A stretch of DNA of 64,000 nucleotides, taken from Sinomicrobium pectinilyticum (GTDB lineage: Bacteria > Bacteroidota > Bacteroidia > Flavobacteriales > Flavobacteriaceae). Positions within the stretch are counted from its first letter, which is position 1, and every line of letters starts with the position of its first letter. The position numbers and the translations under genes are program-made. Under the pieces are notes generated by a model, which was given only the letters and a program-made list of their open reading frames with translations, was not told where the DNA came from and searched no databases. Below, piece after piece: positions 53,546 to 63,036 of this stretch. The stretch is taken from the NCBI RefSeq assembly GCF_003725735.1, contig NZ_RJTM01000120.1, forward strand, positions 1 to 64,000. Reading direction: 5' to 3'.

Positions 53546-54757
53546 TTACAGTTCATCAATAAATTCCGGGTAGAGAAAATTATTGTGAGGAAAACGTGTA
53601 ATATGTATTTTCCGGACCTCCTGGTAAACTTTTTTGCGGAATTCGTCAAGGTTTTCCTTGTTGAGTGCGGAGATAAACAATGCCTGTCCGTTTGCCCGGT
53701 TCATCCATGTCCGCTTCCAGTCATCTATGGTAAAGTGTTTTTCGGATTTTTCTGTGGCCAGGTCATCCGAATCTATGGTTTCGTGGGTATATTGGTCAAT
53801 TTTATTGAATACCATAAGAGTAGGCTTGTCTGCAGTATCTATTTCCGCCAGTATCTGGTTCACCGAAGCAATGTGTTCCTCGAAGTTCGGATGCGAAATA
53901 TCCACTACATGGAGCAGAAGATCTGCTTCGCGTACTTCATCCAGGGTGCTTTTAAAGGATTCCACAAGCTGGGTAGGCAATTTTCGTATAAACCCTACCG
54001 TATCACTCAGAAGGAACGGCAGGTTGCCGATAACTACTTTTCGCACCGTGGTATCCAGTGTGGCAAAGAGCTTGTTTTCGGCGAAAACATCGCTTTTACT
54101 GATAACATTCATCAGGGTTGATTTCCCTACGTTGGTATATCCTACCAGTGCCACCCGGACCAGGGCACCGCGGTTTCCGCGCTGGGTGGCCATTTGTTTG
54201 TCTATGGTCTCCAGTTTTTTCTTTAACAGGGCTATCCGGTCACGGACAATCCGTCGGTCCGTTTCAATCTCGGTTTCTCCCGGTCCGCGCATACCTATAC
54301 CCCCACGCTGTCTTTCGAGGTGGGTCCACAGTCCGGTAAGCCGCGGGAGAAGGTATTCGTACTGTGCCAGCTCTACCTGTGTCCGGGCATAGGAGGTCTG
54401 TGCCCGCTGTGCAAAAATATCCAGGATAAGACTGGTACGGTCCAGAATCTTGGACCGGAGGATTTTCTCTATGTTTTTTTGCTGGGCCGGGGAAAGTTCG
54501 TCATCAAAGATCACGGTCCCGATTTCATGTTCTTCCACATATGCTGCCACCTCGTCCATTTTCCCGCTTCCGATAAAGGTCTTGGGGTTAGGGATATCTA
54601 TTTTTTGCGTAAAGCGTTTTACTACTTCCCCGCCGGCCGTATATGTGAGAAATTCCAGTTCGTCCAGGTATTCGTTAGACTTTTCTTCATCCTGCTCCCG
54701 GTTTATCACACCGATGAGCACTACTTTTTCATAATCTAAGATCTTTTTTTCTAGCAT
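53546..54757 (-). CDS. hflX: Ribosome-associated GTPase HflX
   Basis: HflX is a GTPase that binds the 50S subunit and rescues stalled ribosomes. The N-terminal HflX domain (about 10-190; GSGKMDEVAAYV, RGGIGMRGPGETEIETDRR) is followed by a G domain with GYTNVGKST (from 206), DTVGFIRKLP and NKID. A short C-terminal domain completes the 403 residues. It is a single gene divergent from the EEP-family nuclease gene. All nucleotide-binding motifs are intact. Confidence 0.95.
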   Translation of the reverse strand: MLEKKILDYEKVVLIGVINREQDEEKSNEYLDELEFLTYTAGGEVVKRFTQKIDIPNPKTFIGSGKMDEVAAYVEEHEIGTVIFDDELSPAQQKNIEKILRSKILDRTSLILDIFAQRAQTSYARTQVELAQYEYLLPRLTGLWTHLERQRGGIGMRGPGETEIETDRRIVRDRIALLKKKLETIDKQMATQRGNRGALVRVALVGYTNVGKSTLMNVISKSDVFAENKLFATLDTTVRKVVIGNLPFLLSDTVGFIRKLPTQLVESFKSTLDEVREADLLLHVVDISHPNFEEHIASVNQILAEIDTADKPTLMVFNKIDQYTHETIDSDDLATEKSEKHFTIDDWKRTWMNRANGQALFISALNKENLDEFRKKVYQEVRKIHITRFPHNNFLYPEFIDEL

Positions 54758-55044
54758 AAAATATTACAGGTTCAACGATAAAGTACGGGTCATTTCCTTT
54801 TCCATGACCACCCCGCTTTTTTTGCAACTATAATCTCCCAGTAACAAAATGTATATGTGGGGGTTAAATAAAATACAAAGGTACATAATTCCGTACTTTT
54901 GAAAAGATTTTTATTTGCAGAGATACCGCGGGAAACAGAGATGTGTTTCCGGATCATCGCGCTTTTCTGCCCGCCGCAGGCAAAATAATTTCTTCACCTG
55001 CCCGGTAATTACTATTTTTAGTCTTGCAAAAGGACCTTCATTTT

Positions 55045-56010
55045 ATGTTTTTTAAGAAAAAACCTTCTCCGGAACTGTATACCATCGGGTTTTATAATGT
55101 GGAAAATCTTTTTGACGTGCATAATGATCCGGCTACCCTGGATGATGATTACACGTCCGACGGGGTTTTACACTGGACGAAGAAGCGATACGGGAAAAAG
55201 CTCTATAAACTGGGAAGAGCCATAGCCAATATCGGTTATGATACCAGCGGAATGGCACCTGTGCTGGTAGGGCTCGCCGAAGTGGAAAACCGTGAGGTAG
55301 TCCGGGAACTTCTCGGATCACGCCCTTTAAAAGATAAAGGTTACGAACTTATTCATAATGACTCTCCCGACGAAAGGGGGATAGATACCGCGCTCATCTA
55401 CAGAAGCAGGTATTTCCGGGTACTTGCCTCGGAGACTATACCGTTGCTTATAGACAATGTTAACGGTGAACGCGATTATACAAGAGATATATTGCATGTT
55501 ACCGGCGTGTTGAACGGACAACATATTCATGTATTGGTAAACCACTGGCCTTCCCGCAGGGAGGGGGGAGAAGAGACGGTTTATAAACGCGTGGCTGCGG
55601 CACAGCTCATCCAGGAGACCATGGAAAGGGTAAGAAAGGAAGAAAGCTCCCCGGTATTTATCATCATGGGAGATTTCAATGACGACCCGTTTTCCGAAAG
55701 TATCCGGGAGTATTTGCTGTCCCCGGATTTGTACAATCCGATGGAAAAATTACTTTCTTATGACAGCGGCAGTGCCAATTACAATTTTAAATGGAACCTG
55801 TTTGATCAGATATTGTTCTCCCGCGATTTTTTCACGGAAGAAAAGGGAACACATAGTTTTGTGAAAGCAGGTATTTTCAACAAACGCTTTTTAGCGGAAT
55901 GGACAGGCAGGTTCAAAGACACTCCCTTTCGTACCTACGCCGGCCGAAGGTACCTGGGCGGATACAGTGATCATTTCCCGGTGTATATCCAGTTAAGACT
56001 AAACATGTAG
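55045..56010 (+). CDS. Endonuclease/exonuclease/phosphatase family protein
   Basis: This metal-dependent phosphoesterase has the EEP fold: FYNVENLFD, GLAEVENREVV (metal Glu), NHWPSRREGGEE, MGDFNDDPF and GYSDHFPVY (catalytic Asp-His) occur in the right order. The chosen start is the ATG at 55045; the frame opens earlier at a TTG (55024). No signal peptide is evident. The substrate may be DNA, RNA or a phospholipid. Its 3' end overlaps the convergent exonuclease gene by 12 bp. Confidence 0.85.
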   Translation: MFFKKKPSPELYTIGFYNVENLFDVHNDPATLDDDYTSDGVLHWTKKRYGKKLYKLGRAIANIGYDTSGMAPVLVGLAEVENREVVRELLGSRPLKDKGYELIHNDSPDERGIDTALIYRSRYFRVLASETIPLLIDNVNGERDYTRDILHVTGVLNGQHIHVLVNHWPSRREGGEETVYKRVAAAQLIQETMERVRKEESSPVFIIMGDFNDDPFSESIREYLLSPDLYNPMEKLLSYDSGSANYNFKWNLFDQILFSRDFFTEEKGTHSFVKAGIFNKRFLAEWTGRFKDTPFRTYAGRRYLGGYSDHFPVYIQLRLNM

Positions 56011-56712
56011 AATAGCATCGTCGGATAAGATATCCTCACCGCGAAACCTGAGGAATACCTGCGCAGTGGCCACAACATCCTTTTCACAATAAGTAACGAT
56101 CCGGTCCAGATCTTTTTCATTGTAAAATACATCCCTTACCTGGCTGCCGTCTATATCGTCTTTTGGCGAGGGTACTCTGAGAATGCTGGTAAGCAGTTTC
56201 AGGGAGGTGTAATGCTTGTAATCCCCGAACTTCCAGAGTTCCATAGTGTCCAAGTGAGGTACCTCCCACGGTTTTTTACCGAAGAGATTCAGTTTAAGCG
56301 GAATATTTATATTGTGAATAATCATCCGGCGGGCTATATAGGGAAAGTCGAACTCCTTGCCATTGTGGGCACACAGGAGGTGGTATGGCTGACTGAAATG
56401 GCCTTCGAGCAGGTTCCTGAATTCGATGAGAAGTTGTTTCTCTTCCCCGTGAAAAGATGTCGTGCGAAATTGTCTCTCGTTGTTCCTGGACGAAAAATAA
56501 CCTACGGATATACAGACTATTTTTCCGAATTCCGCCCATATTCCCGCCCGGTCATAAAATTCTTCAGGGGTGTATTCGTCCCTGCGCTGGTATTCGGTTT
56601 TTTGTCTCCAGAGTTCCTGCAGTCCTTCCGAAAGATTATTGAAATCTTCTTCTTCCGGAACGGTTTCTATATCGAGGAACAGTATATTATCTAAAGGGAT
56701 TTTGTGCAACAT
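55999..56712 (-). CDS. Predicted 3'-5' exonuclease (DEDDy, PolB-like)
   Basis: This RNase H-fold exonuclease related to the proofreading domain of family B polymerases has Exo I LFLDIETVPEE, Exo II AHNGKEFDFPYIARR and Exo III YCEKDVVATAQVF with tyrosine before the last aspartate. The length of 237 covers just one exonuclease domain. It follows the serine hydrolase gene with a 1-bp gap, so the two are probably cotranscribed. Repair or RNA turnover is plausible; no client is known. Confidence 0.86.
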   Translation of the reverse strand: MLHKIPLDNILFLDIETVPEEEDFNNLSEGLQELWRQKTEYQRRDEYTPEEFYDRAGIWAEFGKIVCISVGYFSSRNNERQFRTTSFHGEEKQLLIEFRNLLEGHFSQPYHLLCAHNGKEFDFPYIARRMIIHNINIPLKLNLFGKKPWEVPHLDTMELWKFGDYKHYTSLKLLTSILRVPSPKDDIDGSQVRDVFYNEKDLDRIVTYCEKDVVATAQVFLRFRGEDILSDDAILHV

Positions 56713-56713
56713 A

Positions 56714-57868
56714 TTATTCCTGGTTTAGCATGGTATAGGCTTCTTCAATATATGTATAAAAATCGCCGCTGTGGGGATCATCGTCGGTTTGCTTTTCTCT
56801 TCGGTGTCCCAGGCGTACCAGGATAAGATCGTCTTCCGGGACTACAATGACGTATTGTCCAAGGTGCCCGCGCATATAGAATATTTGCCTGTTCCTGTAA
56901 TTGCTAAGCCAGAAGCCATAACCATATTGGGGAGAATCCGGAAATCGCGGGCTTACGGACCTGGCTATGAAAGAAGAATCGAGCAGTTGTTTTCCATTCC
57001 ATTGCCCGTGATCTTTATAAAGTTTTCCGAAGCGTGCAAAATCACGGGCATTGCTTGCTATACAGCAATATGCTTTTTCCAGGCCGTCTTTTTCACTGTC
57101 CAGTTGCCACAAGGCATCGCTTTCCGCTCCCATGGGTATCCAGAATTTTTCCGACAGATAATCGGAGATCGTCTGCCCGGTAGCGTTTTCCAGTATCATG
57201 GCCAGAAGAGCGGTGTTCCCGCTAAGGTATTTATAGGACCGGCCTGGCTCTTCCGAAACTTTCAGCCCGAGGATAATATCCCGCAGGTTCTCGTCAAAAT
57301 AAGCCCTGGTGGTAACGGAGAACGGGCTGTAATAAGACTCATCCCAATTGAGCCCGCTTGACATGGAAGAGAGGTCGCCTACGGTCATATGTGCGGCCAT
57401 ACCATCCGAAAATTCGGAAAAGAAATCGCTTACCGGCTGGTCTAGCTCTTTTATCTTACCTTCCATAATAGCCTTTCCCAGTAAAGCAGATACGATACTT
57501 TTGGCCATGGAGAAAGAATTGCTCCTGGAATCTTTATTGTAGTCTTCATAGTATTTTTCATACCACAAACTGTCATTTTTAATGATAAGAAAGGCTACAG
57601 TGCCCAGTTCCTTATGGGTAGCCTCCAGTTTTTCGGTAGCCACGGTTTTATTATAATCCGTATGTATGGGCCAGGGTTGCGGGGTTGCACCTTTTATCAC
57701 CCGGTTATCAAAAGCGGTGTAGTCTTCCAGGTAGGCGGTGGTATGGCCAGTGCCATAAGTGACAGCTACAGCTTTAATGAGATAGTCATATCCGAACAGG
57801 TACAGGGAAGCTATGAGTACTATCAGCAGAATAAGGAGCCACTTGAAAAAAAGTTTCAGGAATTTCAT
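56714..57868 (-). CDS. Serine hydrolase of the beta-lactamase class C family
   Basis: This penicillin-binding-like hydrolase has an N-terminal membrane anchor (about 5-25, WLLILLIVLIASLYLFGY) and the catalytic SMAK motif (Ser about 120). A YLSGN segment and a late HLGQ in place of the KTG box follow. I start at ATG 57868; the frame from GTG 57877 adds three residues. The periplasmic domain resembles esterases and class C beta-lactamases, but true beta-lactamase activity is unlikely. It is upstream of the exonuclease gene and 57 bp downstream of ogt. Confidence 0.86.
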   Translation of the reverse strand: MKFLKLFFKWLLILLIVLIASLYLFGYDYLIKAVAVTYGTGHTTAYLEDYTAFDNRVIKGATPQPWPIHTDYNKTVATEKLEATHKELGTVAFLIIKNDSLWYEKYYEDYNKDSRSNSFSMAKSIVSALLGKAIMEGKIKELDQPVSDFFSEFSDGMAAHMTVGDLSSMSSGLNWDESYYSPFSVTTRAYFDENLRDIILGLKVSEEPGRSYKYLSGNTALLAMILENATGQTISDYLSEKFWIPMGAESDALWQLDSEKDGLEKAYCCIASNARDFARFGKLYKDHGQWNGKQLLDSSFIARSVSPRFPDSPQYGYGFWLSNYRNRQIFYMRGHLGQYVIVVPEDDLILVRLGHRREKQTDDDPHSGDFYTYIEEAYTMLNQE

Positions 57869-57933
57869 GAAAAGCACAGGTTTAACAAATTTAAATATAA
57901 TAAATTATCGGTGGAAACCCGGTAGTTTCACTT

Positions 57934-58416
57934 TCAGAACAGCGATTGTTGTGTATACGGGCTTTCGTGTTCGAGCAACCATTTCTTTCGCCACAGGCCT
58001 CCTGCATAACCGGTAAGGGAGCCGTCATTGCCGATGACCCGGTGACAAGGGACGATGATCCACAAAGGGTTTCTGGCATTGGCCCCGGCTACCGCACGAA
58101 TGGCTTTAACATCACCAAGTTTTTTGGAGAGTTCCAGGTAGGACATGGTTTTGGAAAATGGTATTTTCAGGAGTTCGTCCCATACCCTTTTTTGAAAATC
58201 CGATCCTTCCGGGTTTAGTTTCAGGTCAAATTCGCGGCGCTCTCCCGCAAAATATTCCCTGAGCTGGTAGACACAGTCCTCCAGTTCTTCCGGAATGACC
58301 TCATCGTATTTTATATCTTCGGTATCGGTATTAAGGACGGATACAGCAGAAATTCCATTTTCGTCCCCGGTTATTTTTGCAGGGCCAAGAGGTGTTTTGA
58401 GGTATACTGTTTTCAT
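57934..58416 (-). CDS. ogt: Methylated-DNA--protein-cysteine methyltransferase
   Basis: This DNA-repair protein transfers alkyl groups from O6-alkylguanine to its own cysteine. The acceptor is Cys124 in IIVPCHRVIG, and the DNA-binding winged helix (about 74-120) includes FQKRVWDELLKIPFSKTMSY. The length of 160 is normal for Ogt. The ATG overlaps the stop of the upstream CNNM gene by four bases, suggesting translational coupling. Confidence 0.95.
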   Translation of the reverse strand: MKTVYLKTPLGPAKITGDENGISAVSVLNTDTEDIKYDEVIPEELEDCVYQLREYFAGERREFDLKLNPEGSDFQKRVWDELLKIPFSKTMSYLELSKKLGDVKAIRAVAGANARNPLWIIVPCHRVIGNDGSLTGYAGGLWRKKWLLEHESPYTQQSLF

Positions 58417-59489
58417 AATTCTTCTTCGGTATCATCAATAATGCCCAGTCTTTTGGCCCTGAGTTGCCAGTTTCGCCTGGCAAGAAGCTGAAGGTCTTCG
58501 ACATTATCGCTTTCATCCACGATTTCCAGCCCCAGGAGGGTTTCTATGACATCTTCCATGGTAACCAACCCGCTTACGGAACCATATTCATCAACAATGA
58601 GGGCAATATGTTCTTTCTGGAGGATAAAGCTTTCGAACAGGTTGGGTATGGGCAAGCTTCTCTGGATAACCAGGATATTGCGTCGGATATCTGCGAGTTT
58701 AAGCTGGCCGTTACCATTAATGATCTCCTCCATAACTTCATCCTTGAGGATAAACCCTGTAATGTTATCGGGGTTGTCCTTATAGATAGGGATCCTGGAG
58801 AAACGCAGTTTCGGGTTATTTTTAAAAAAAGCATCTATGGTCAGGTCTTCGGAGGCTGTTTTAATAACCGTCCGGGGCGACATAATGTCCTTGGCATATA
58901 CTTCGTTGAACTGCAGAAGGTTTTTAATGATCTTGCTTTCTCCCTGTTCAAAGACCCCTTCCCGCTCTGCTATATCTGCCATGGCCGAAAAATCTTCCCT
59001 GCTGAAAACCGATTCGTGGGCCTGTTTGCCCCCGATAAGCCGGGTTGCAAGGCGTAAGACCCATAAGAGCCCTGTGTATTGTAAAGGAAATATGATGAGG
59101 TTTAGTGCTTTTGAAGTAAAGTTGGCAAGCTGTTTCCAGAAAGTGGCACCGATGGTTTTCGGGATGATTTCAGACACTATGAGAATAAGTGCTGTCATAA
59201 CTGCCGAAACAATACCCACGGCATTATTCCCGCTGCCGAATGTTTTTTCCGCCTGTACCCCTACCAATATCGCCCCTACGGTATGTGCCACCGTATTGAA
59301 TGTGAGAATGGCTATCAATGGTTTGTCCACATCTTTCTTTAATGTCTCCAGATTGCTGGCGTAACTCTTACCTTCCTGCTTTTTCAGGTTTATGAAGGTC
59401 GGGGTTATACTTAACAAAACGGCTTCCAGAACAGAGCATAAAAAAGAGAAGAGTATGGAGATAACAGCATATAGGATTAGTAAAGGCAT
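58413..59489 (-). CDS. CNNM/CBS domain membrane protein (hemolysin-like)
   Basis: The DUF21/CNNM transmembrane domain (about 1-180) is followed by two CBS domains (about 200-325), including IALIVDEYGSVSGLVTMEDVIE. There is no C-terminal CorC/HlyC domain, unlike GldE in this window. The family includes magnesium and other cation transporters and the so-called hemolysin C proteins, most of which are not toxins. The gene is upstream of ogt with a 4-bp overlap. Confidence 0.88.
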   Translation of the reverse strand: MPLLILYAVISILFSFLCSVLEAVLLSITPTFINLKKQEGKSYASNLETLKKDVDKPLIAILTFNTVAHTVGAILVGVQAEKTFGSGNNAVGIVSAVMTALILIVSEIIPKTIGATFWKQLANFTSKALNLIIFPLQYTGLLWVLRLATRLIGGKQAHESVFSREDFSAMADIAEREGVFEQGESKIIKNLLQFNEVYAKDIMSPRTVIKTASEDLTIDAFFKNNPKLRFSRIPIYKDNPDNITGFILKDEVMEEIINGNGQLKLADIRRNILVIQRSLPIPNLFESFILQKEHIALIVDEYGSVSGLVTMEDVIETLLGLEIVDESDNVEDLQLLARRNWQLRAKRLGIIDDTEEEL

Positions 59490-59573
59490 CGCAATTATAT
59501 ATTTATATACGCTAATTTAGGAAATAAAAACCTAAAGCAGGTGGTTATAAAGAAGATATGAGTAGTGGAAAGG

Positions 59574-59607
59574 AAAAGGCCACGTGGAAACAGCTGCGCG
59601 GCCTTTT
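59574..59607. terminator. Terminator downstream of the 157-residue gene
   Basis: AAAAGGCC (59574-59581) pairs with GGCCTTTT (59600-59607), with further pairing inside. T-runs follow in both directions. The minus-strand gene ends 3 bp away. Confidence 0.75.
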
Positions 59608-59610
59608 TTC

Positions 59611-60084
59611 TTAGTGGAGAGCCTCTGTGTTGAGGTACCTGGTAAAACGGTCGGCCTCATACAGTATGGCTTCCGCTTCAAGAGGATTTTCGTAGGAATC
59701 ATCGAATAAGGAAATCACATGAGGACTTCCTTGTCCCTTTGGGGTAAAAACCATGGAGACCTTTTGTAGAACAACTTTGGAACTTTCACCGTTATTCCAG
59801 GATCTTTGTATACTGCAGGTATCAAAATCTTCCAGGTCCATCACACTGAAATTATCTTGCTTTTTATGATAGTTCAGCAGTTTTTTCCCCTCGATGTCCG
59901 ATACGAAGATATGATTGGCTATGCTGATGGTATTCGTTTTTTTGATAGCATTGTCCGAACATATTTTCGTAACACGATTATTCAGTTTTTTCTTTTTTGC
60001 ATTTTCTTTGGCCAGAATGTACACAATAGGGGCCAGAAAGATAAACAGGAATGCGATTCCCATTTCCAGAGATATAATATCCAT
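59611..60084 (-). CDS. Hypothetical membrane-anchored protein
   Basis: No family is recognised. One N-terminal transmembrane segment (about 7-24, MGIAFLFIFLAPIVYILA) is followed by a lysine-rich stretch (ENAKKKKL) and a soluble cytoplasmic domain of about 120 residues with FVSDIEGKKLLNY and EAEAILYEADRF. The C-terminus is short and helical. It has its own terminator downstream. I see no catalytic motif; a small flavobacterial protein of unknown role is all that can be said. Confidence 0.65.
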   Translation of the reverse strand: MDIISLEMGIAFLFIFLAPIVYILAKENAKKKKLNNRVTKICSDNAIKKTNTISIANHIFVSDIEGKKLLNYHKKQDNFSVMDLEDFDTCSIQRSWNNGESSKVVLQKVSMVFTPKGQGSPHVISLFDDSYENPLEAEAILYEADRFTRYLNTEALH

Positions 60085-60183
60085 TTTTTATTTTTTTGAT
60101 TAACAATAAGCTACGGCCATACGGGCCGGATGATGCAGTGTTGCATCCGGAGGTATTGTCCGTTCAGAAAAGGAAGTTGTAAA

Positions 60184-60549
60184 TCAATAAAAGAAGTGGA
60201 ACGGGAATATGAGCTGTTTTATGTGATGTTTGAGATCCGCAGTTTCGGTAAGACCTGAGGATTTCACAGGCATATCGGGCTCTCCCGGTAATGTGTGGTG
60301 CAATAGTTCCGGCACCGGAAGCCCGGAAGGCAGGAGTTTTATTTTTCCGGAAAAAAAGGTACGTGAAGATTCTTCTTCACTGATGATACCCGCAAAAGCA
60401 GAAGCTTTCGCAATACTCAACGAAGTGCGGTCTTTCGTGCTGTTTGATACGAGCTTTACCTGGGTTCCCGGAAAAGGCGCCAAAACAGAGGCCAGCCATA
60501 ACAAAACGAAAGATAAGGCTATGTATATCTTATACCTTTGCTTTTCCAC
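60184..60549 (-). CDS. Hypothetical small secreted or membrane-anchored protein
   Basis: This 121-residue frame begins at GTG 60549 with KQRYKIYIALSFVLLWLASVLAPF, a signal or anchor sequence, and continues with a polar region lacking known motifs. The frame remains open for its whole length and has a TAATTTTG -7-like box at 60554-60561, almost touching the start, so translation may be leaderless or begin elsewhere. No homologous family is recognised. Confidence 0.45.
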   Translation of the reverse strand: MEKQRYKIYIALSFVLLWLASVLAPFPGTQVKLVSNSTKDRTSLSIAKASAFAGIISEEESSRTFFSGKIKLLPSGLPVPELLHHTLPGEPDMPVKSSGLTETADLKHHIKQLIFPFHFFY

Positions 60550-60561
60550 AAGGCAAAATTA

Positions 60562-60930
60562 CTTCAATATGGCATTATGTAAACCAATTTGAAGTTAAAA
60601 TTTCGGATAATCAGTAAGAAAGAACCTTCTCCGAAGTAAGTTTTCATTATTTTTTCCTCCTGTTGTTCTGCATAAAAGGCTTTTATGGGGATCAGGTACG
60701 GGCCTAAGCCCCTGCGATGTATTGCAGCACTTTAGTAGTGCGAAAAAATTATGATCGGGTTATTGAATTAGTGAGTTATCGGTTTTATGCATGTTGCCCG
60801 ACTCACTGAATAACTTCATAACCAATAACTAAAAAAGCAATTTCATTGTTTATCAAAACCTTTGCGTCTTTCAGTGGAGTGGTTTGGTATTTTTATTATT
60901 TTTATCAGCACTCCGATTTGTATTCGTTTG
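60562..60930. other. Intergenic region, no supported gene
   Basis: These 370 bases precede the DUF3667 gene. Visible features are a short hairpin GCACT-TTAGT-AGTGC at 60725-60739 and the 12-base palindrome GGGCCTAAGCCC. A near -7 box (AACCTTTG) lies close to the DUF3667 start. No convincing gene or RNA is seen. Confidence 0.4.
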
Positions 60931-61995
60931 ATGAAAAATAAAGAGAAGTTACCGTTTTGTCTCAATTGCGGGACCGCATTGGGAGAAAAGGAAAATTACT
61001 GTCCCTCCTGCGGGCAGGAGAACTGGGACCAGAAAGTACCCTTAAAAGTATTTATAGCAGATTTCTTTTCTACGTATTTTAATTTCGATTCCACCTTTTT
61101 TAAAACGGCCCCGGTATTTTTGTTTAAACCCGGAAAGCTTTCCAATACATATAATGGAGGAAAAAGAAGGGTATATCTCAACCCTATACGCCTGTATCTG
61201 GTGATGTCCCTGTTTTATTTTTTTGCGGTAAGCCTTATCATTCCCCGTAACCTATTCGACCGTGTAATGGCAGGGGATTATGATTATATGAGTGTGGTGC
61301 GGGATAGGGGGATACTGGAGAGGCCGGAAGTGAAGAACGCCCTGAGCAAACAGGAAAAGGCAGAACTGGATAGCCTGCTGAACCAGGCACAGCTTAAAAA
61401 CCCCGGTATACTGAGCGGGCTGGATACCCTTACGACCAACCTCGGGAGTTTCACCAAAGGAAAAATAGGGTGGAGAGCACTCAAACTCCTGGCGCAGGAC
61501 CCGATGGTATCGGACAGTGCTTTCGGGCGGGCTGTAGACAACAGCAGTTTGAATGGGCTTGATTTTGTCAGCCTTGAAGGTAAACGGAATTTTGTGGCTA
61601 ATTCCAATCTCTTTCTGGTAGGTTTTGCCCGAAACCTTCCGGTAATGATGTTGTTTTTATTGCCTTTTTTCGCCCTGATGTTAAAGCTCCTTTATATTCG
61701 GGGGCCCTGGTACTATGTGGAACACCTTATTCACGGACTTCATCTTCACAGTTTTGCATATCTGATATATGGTATAGGGATTGTTATGATACATCTGAAG
61801 ACGGTAAACGCCGAGTGGGTGTCTGTTATTTCGTTCGTTATAGTATCGGCTTATACCTATATTTCGCTGCTCAACGTATACAAACAGGGATGGTTCAAGA
61901 CCTTTCTGAAGTTTAATGTACTGGGATTCGTGTATTTCTTTCTTTTTTGGATGGCCTTGTCCTATGAATTGTACCTCTCCCTGCGGTTCCTGTAA
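60931..61995 (+). CDS. DUF3667 domain membrane protein with zinc ribbon
   Basis: The N-terminal zinc ribbon has the cysteine pairs CLNCGTALGEKENYCPSCGQ, and the DUF3667 signature continues with FKPGKLSNTYNGGKRR and YLNPIRLYLVMSLFYFF. About five transmembrane segments follow, the first near residue 90 and the rest in the last 130 residues, separated by an extracytoplasmic-type region. I use ATG 60931 (MKNKEKLPFC); the frame from TTG 60862 puts an implausible 23-residue stretch before it. Function is unknown; some family members accompany membrane biogenesis genes. Confidence 0.82.
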   Translation: MKNKEKLPFCLNCGTALGEKENYCPSCGQENWDQKVPLKVFIADFFSTYFNFDSTFFKTAPVFLFKPGKLSNTYNGGKRRVYLNPIRLYLVMSLFYFFAVSLIIPRNLFDRVMAGDYDYMSVVRDRGILERPEVKNALSKQEKAELDSLLNQAQLKNPGILSGLDTLTTNLGSFTKGKIGWRALKLLAQDPMVSDSAFGRAVDNSSLNGLDFVSLEGKRNFVANSNLFLVGFARNLPVMMLFLLPFFALMLKLLYIRGPWYYVEHLIHGLHLHSFAYLIYGIGIVMIHLKTVNAEWVSVISFVIVSAYTYISLLNVYKQGWFKTFLKFNVLGFVYFFLFWMALSYELYLSLRFL

Positions 61996-62004
61996 AGAAG
62001 AATA

Positions 62005-62038
62005 TCGGGGAATATGCAGAAATGCGGGTATTCCCCGA
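62005..62038. terminator. Hairpin between the DUF3667 gene and hemB
   Basis: TCGGGGAATA (62005-62014) pairs perfectly with TATTCCCCGA (62029-62038) around a 14-base loop. Only weak T-richness follows, but its place between convergent genes supports a bidirectional terminator. Confidence 0.65.
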
Positions 62039-62048
62039 CAGGTATTTA

Positions 62049-63035
62049 TTATAAGAGACGGATAGCGTCTTTGGCAAAATAAGAAGCTATGATGTCTGCC
62101 CCTGCACGTTTAATGGCAGTGAGCTGTTCCAGGATCACTGCATCGTGGTCCAGCCAGCCTTTTTCCGCAGCTGCTTTTATCATGGCATATTCTCCGCTGA
62201 CCTGGTAAACGGCTACAGGTACATCGAACTCGTTTTTTATATCCCTTACAATGTCCAGGTAACAAAGACCGGGTTTTATCATAACGATATCTGCTCCTTC
62301 GTCAATATCCATTTCGGTTTCACGAAGGGCTTCGATACGGTTACCGTAGTCCATCTGGTAAGTCTTTTTGTCTTTTGGGATATCTTTCCGGTCAACAGGG
62401 GCAGAGTCCAGGGCATCCCGGAAGGGACCGTAAAAGGCGGAGGCATATTTGGCACTGTAGCTCATAATACCGGTTTCGGTAAACCCTTCTTCCTCCAGGG
62501 CTTCACGGATAGATAATATACGGCCGTCCATCATGTCGCTGGGGGCTACGAAATCCGCCCCGGCCCTGGCATGGGAAAGGCTCATCTCCGTAAGGGCATC
62601 TACGGATTCATCGTTCTGTATAACCCCATTCTCTACAATACCGTCATGTCCGTAAGAAGAATAAGGATCGAGGGCCACATCGGTCATAACCACCATTTCC
62701 GGAACGGCATTTTTTACGGTTTTTATGGCCCGTTGCATAAGGCCATCCCGATTTATGGCTTCGGTGCCTTTATTGTCTTTCAGGTTATCCGGAACTTTTA
62801 CAAAGAGCAGGACAGATTTTAATCCCATTTTATACAATTCCTTCACTTCCTTTTCCAGCAAGTCCTGGCTGTAGCGGTAATAGCCAGGCATGGAGGCGAC
62901 CTCTTCCTTGAGGTTATTACCTTCCGTAACAAAGAGCGGTACCAGGAAGTCATTGGGGGTAATAATGGTCTCACGGACTAATGAGCGGATACTTTCATTG
63001 GCCCGGAGGCGTCTGTTGCGGTTTAGAGGATACAT
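62049..63035 (-). CDS. hemB: Delta-aminolevulinic acid dehydratase (porphobilinogen synthase)
   Basis: HemB condenses two 5-aminolevulinate molecules to porphobilinogen in haem synthesis. The Schiff-base lysines are Lys196 (SYSAKYASAFYGPF) and Lys254 (VMIKPGLCYLDI). The metal region reads DVALDPYSSYGHDG, without the cysteines of zinc-dependent enzymes, so this is a magnesium-type enzyme. The length of 328 is standard. The gene immediately upstream on the same strand stops 1 bp before its start. Confidence 0.96.
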   Translation of the reverse strand: MYPLNRNRRLRANESIRSLVRETIITPNDFLVPLFVTEGNNLKEEVASMPGYYRYSQDLLEKEVKELYKMGLKSVLLFVKVPDNLKDNKGTEAINRDGLMQRAIKTVKNAVPEMVVMTDVALDPYSSYGHDGIVENGVIQNDESVDALTEMSLSHARAGADFVAPSDMMDGRILSIREALEEEGFTETGIMSYSAKYASAFYGPFRDALDSAPVDRKDIPKDKKTYQMDYGNRIEALRETEMDIDEGADIVMIKPGLCYLDIVRDIKNEFDVPVAVYQVSGEYAMIKAAAEKGWLDHDAVILEQLTAIKRAGADIIASYFAKDAIRLL

Positions 63036-63036
63036 A

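Noticed and set aside
56212-56694. Plus-strand 160-codon frame opposite the exonuclease gene
   Set aside because: The minus-strand frame has all three exonuclease motifs; this one has none of any kind.
58413-59489. Naming the CNNM/CBS protein a hemolysin or a second GldE
   Set aside because: It lacks the C-terminal CorC/HlyC domain and is not next to gldD; hemolysin is a historic label without support here.
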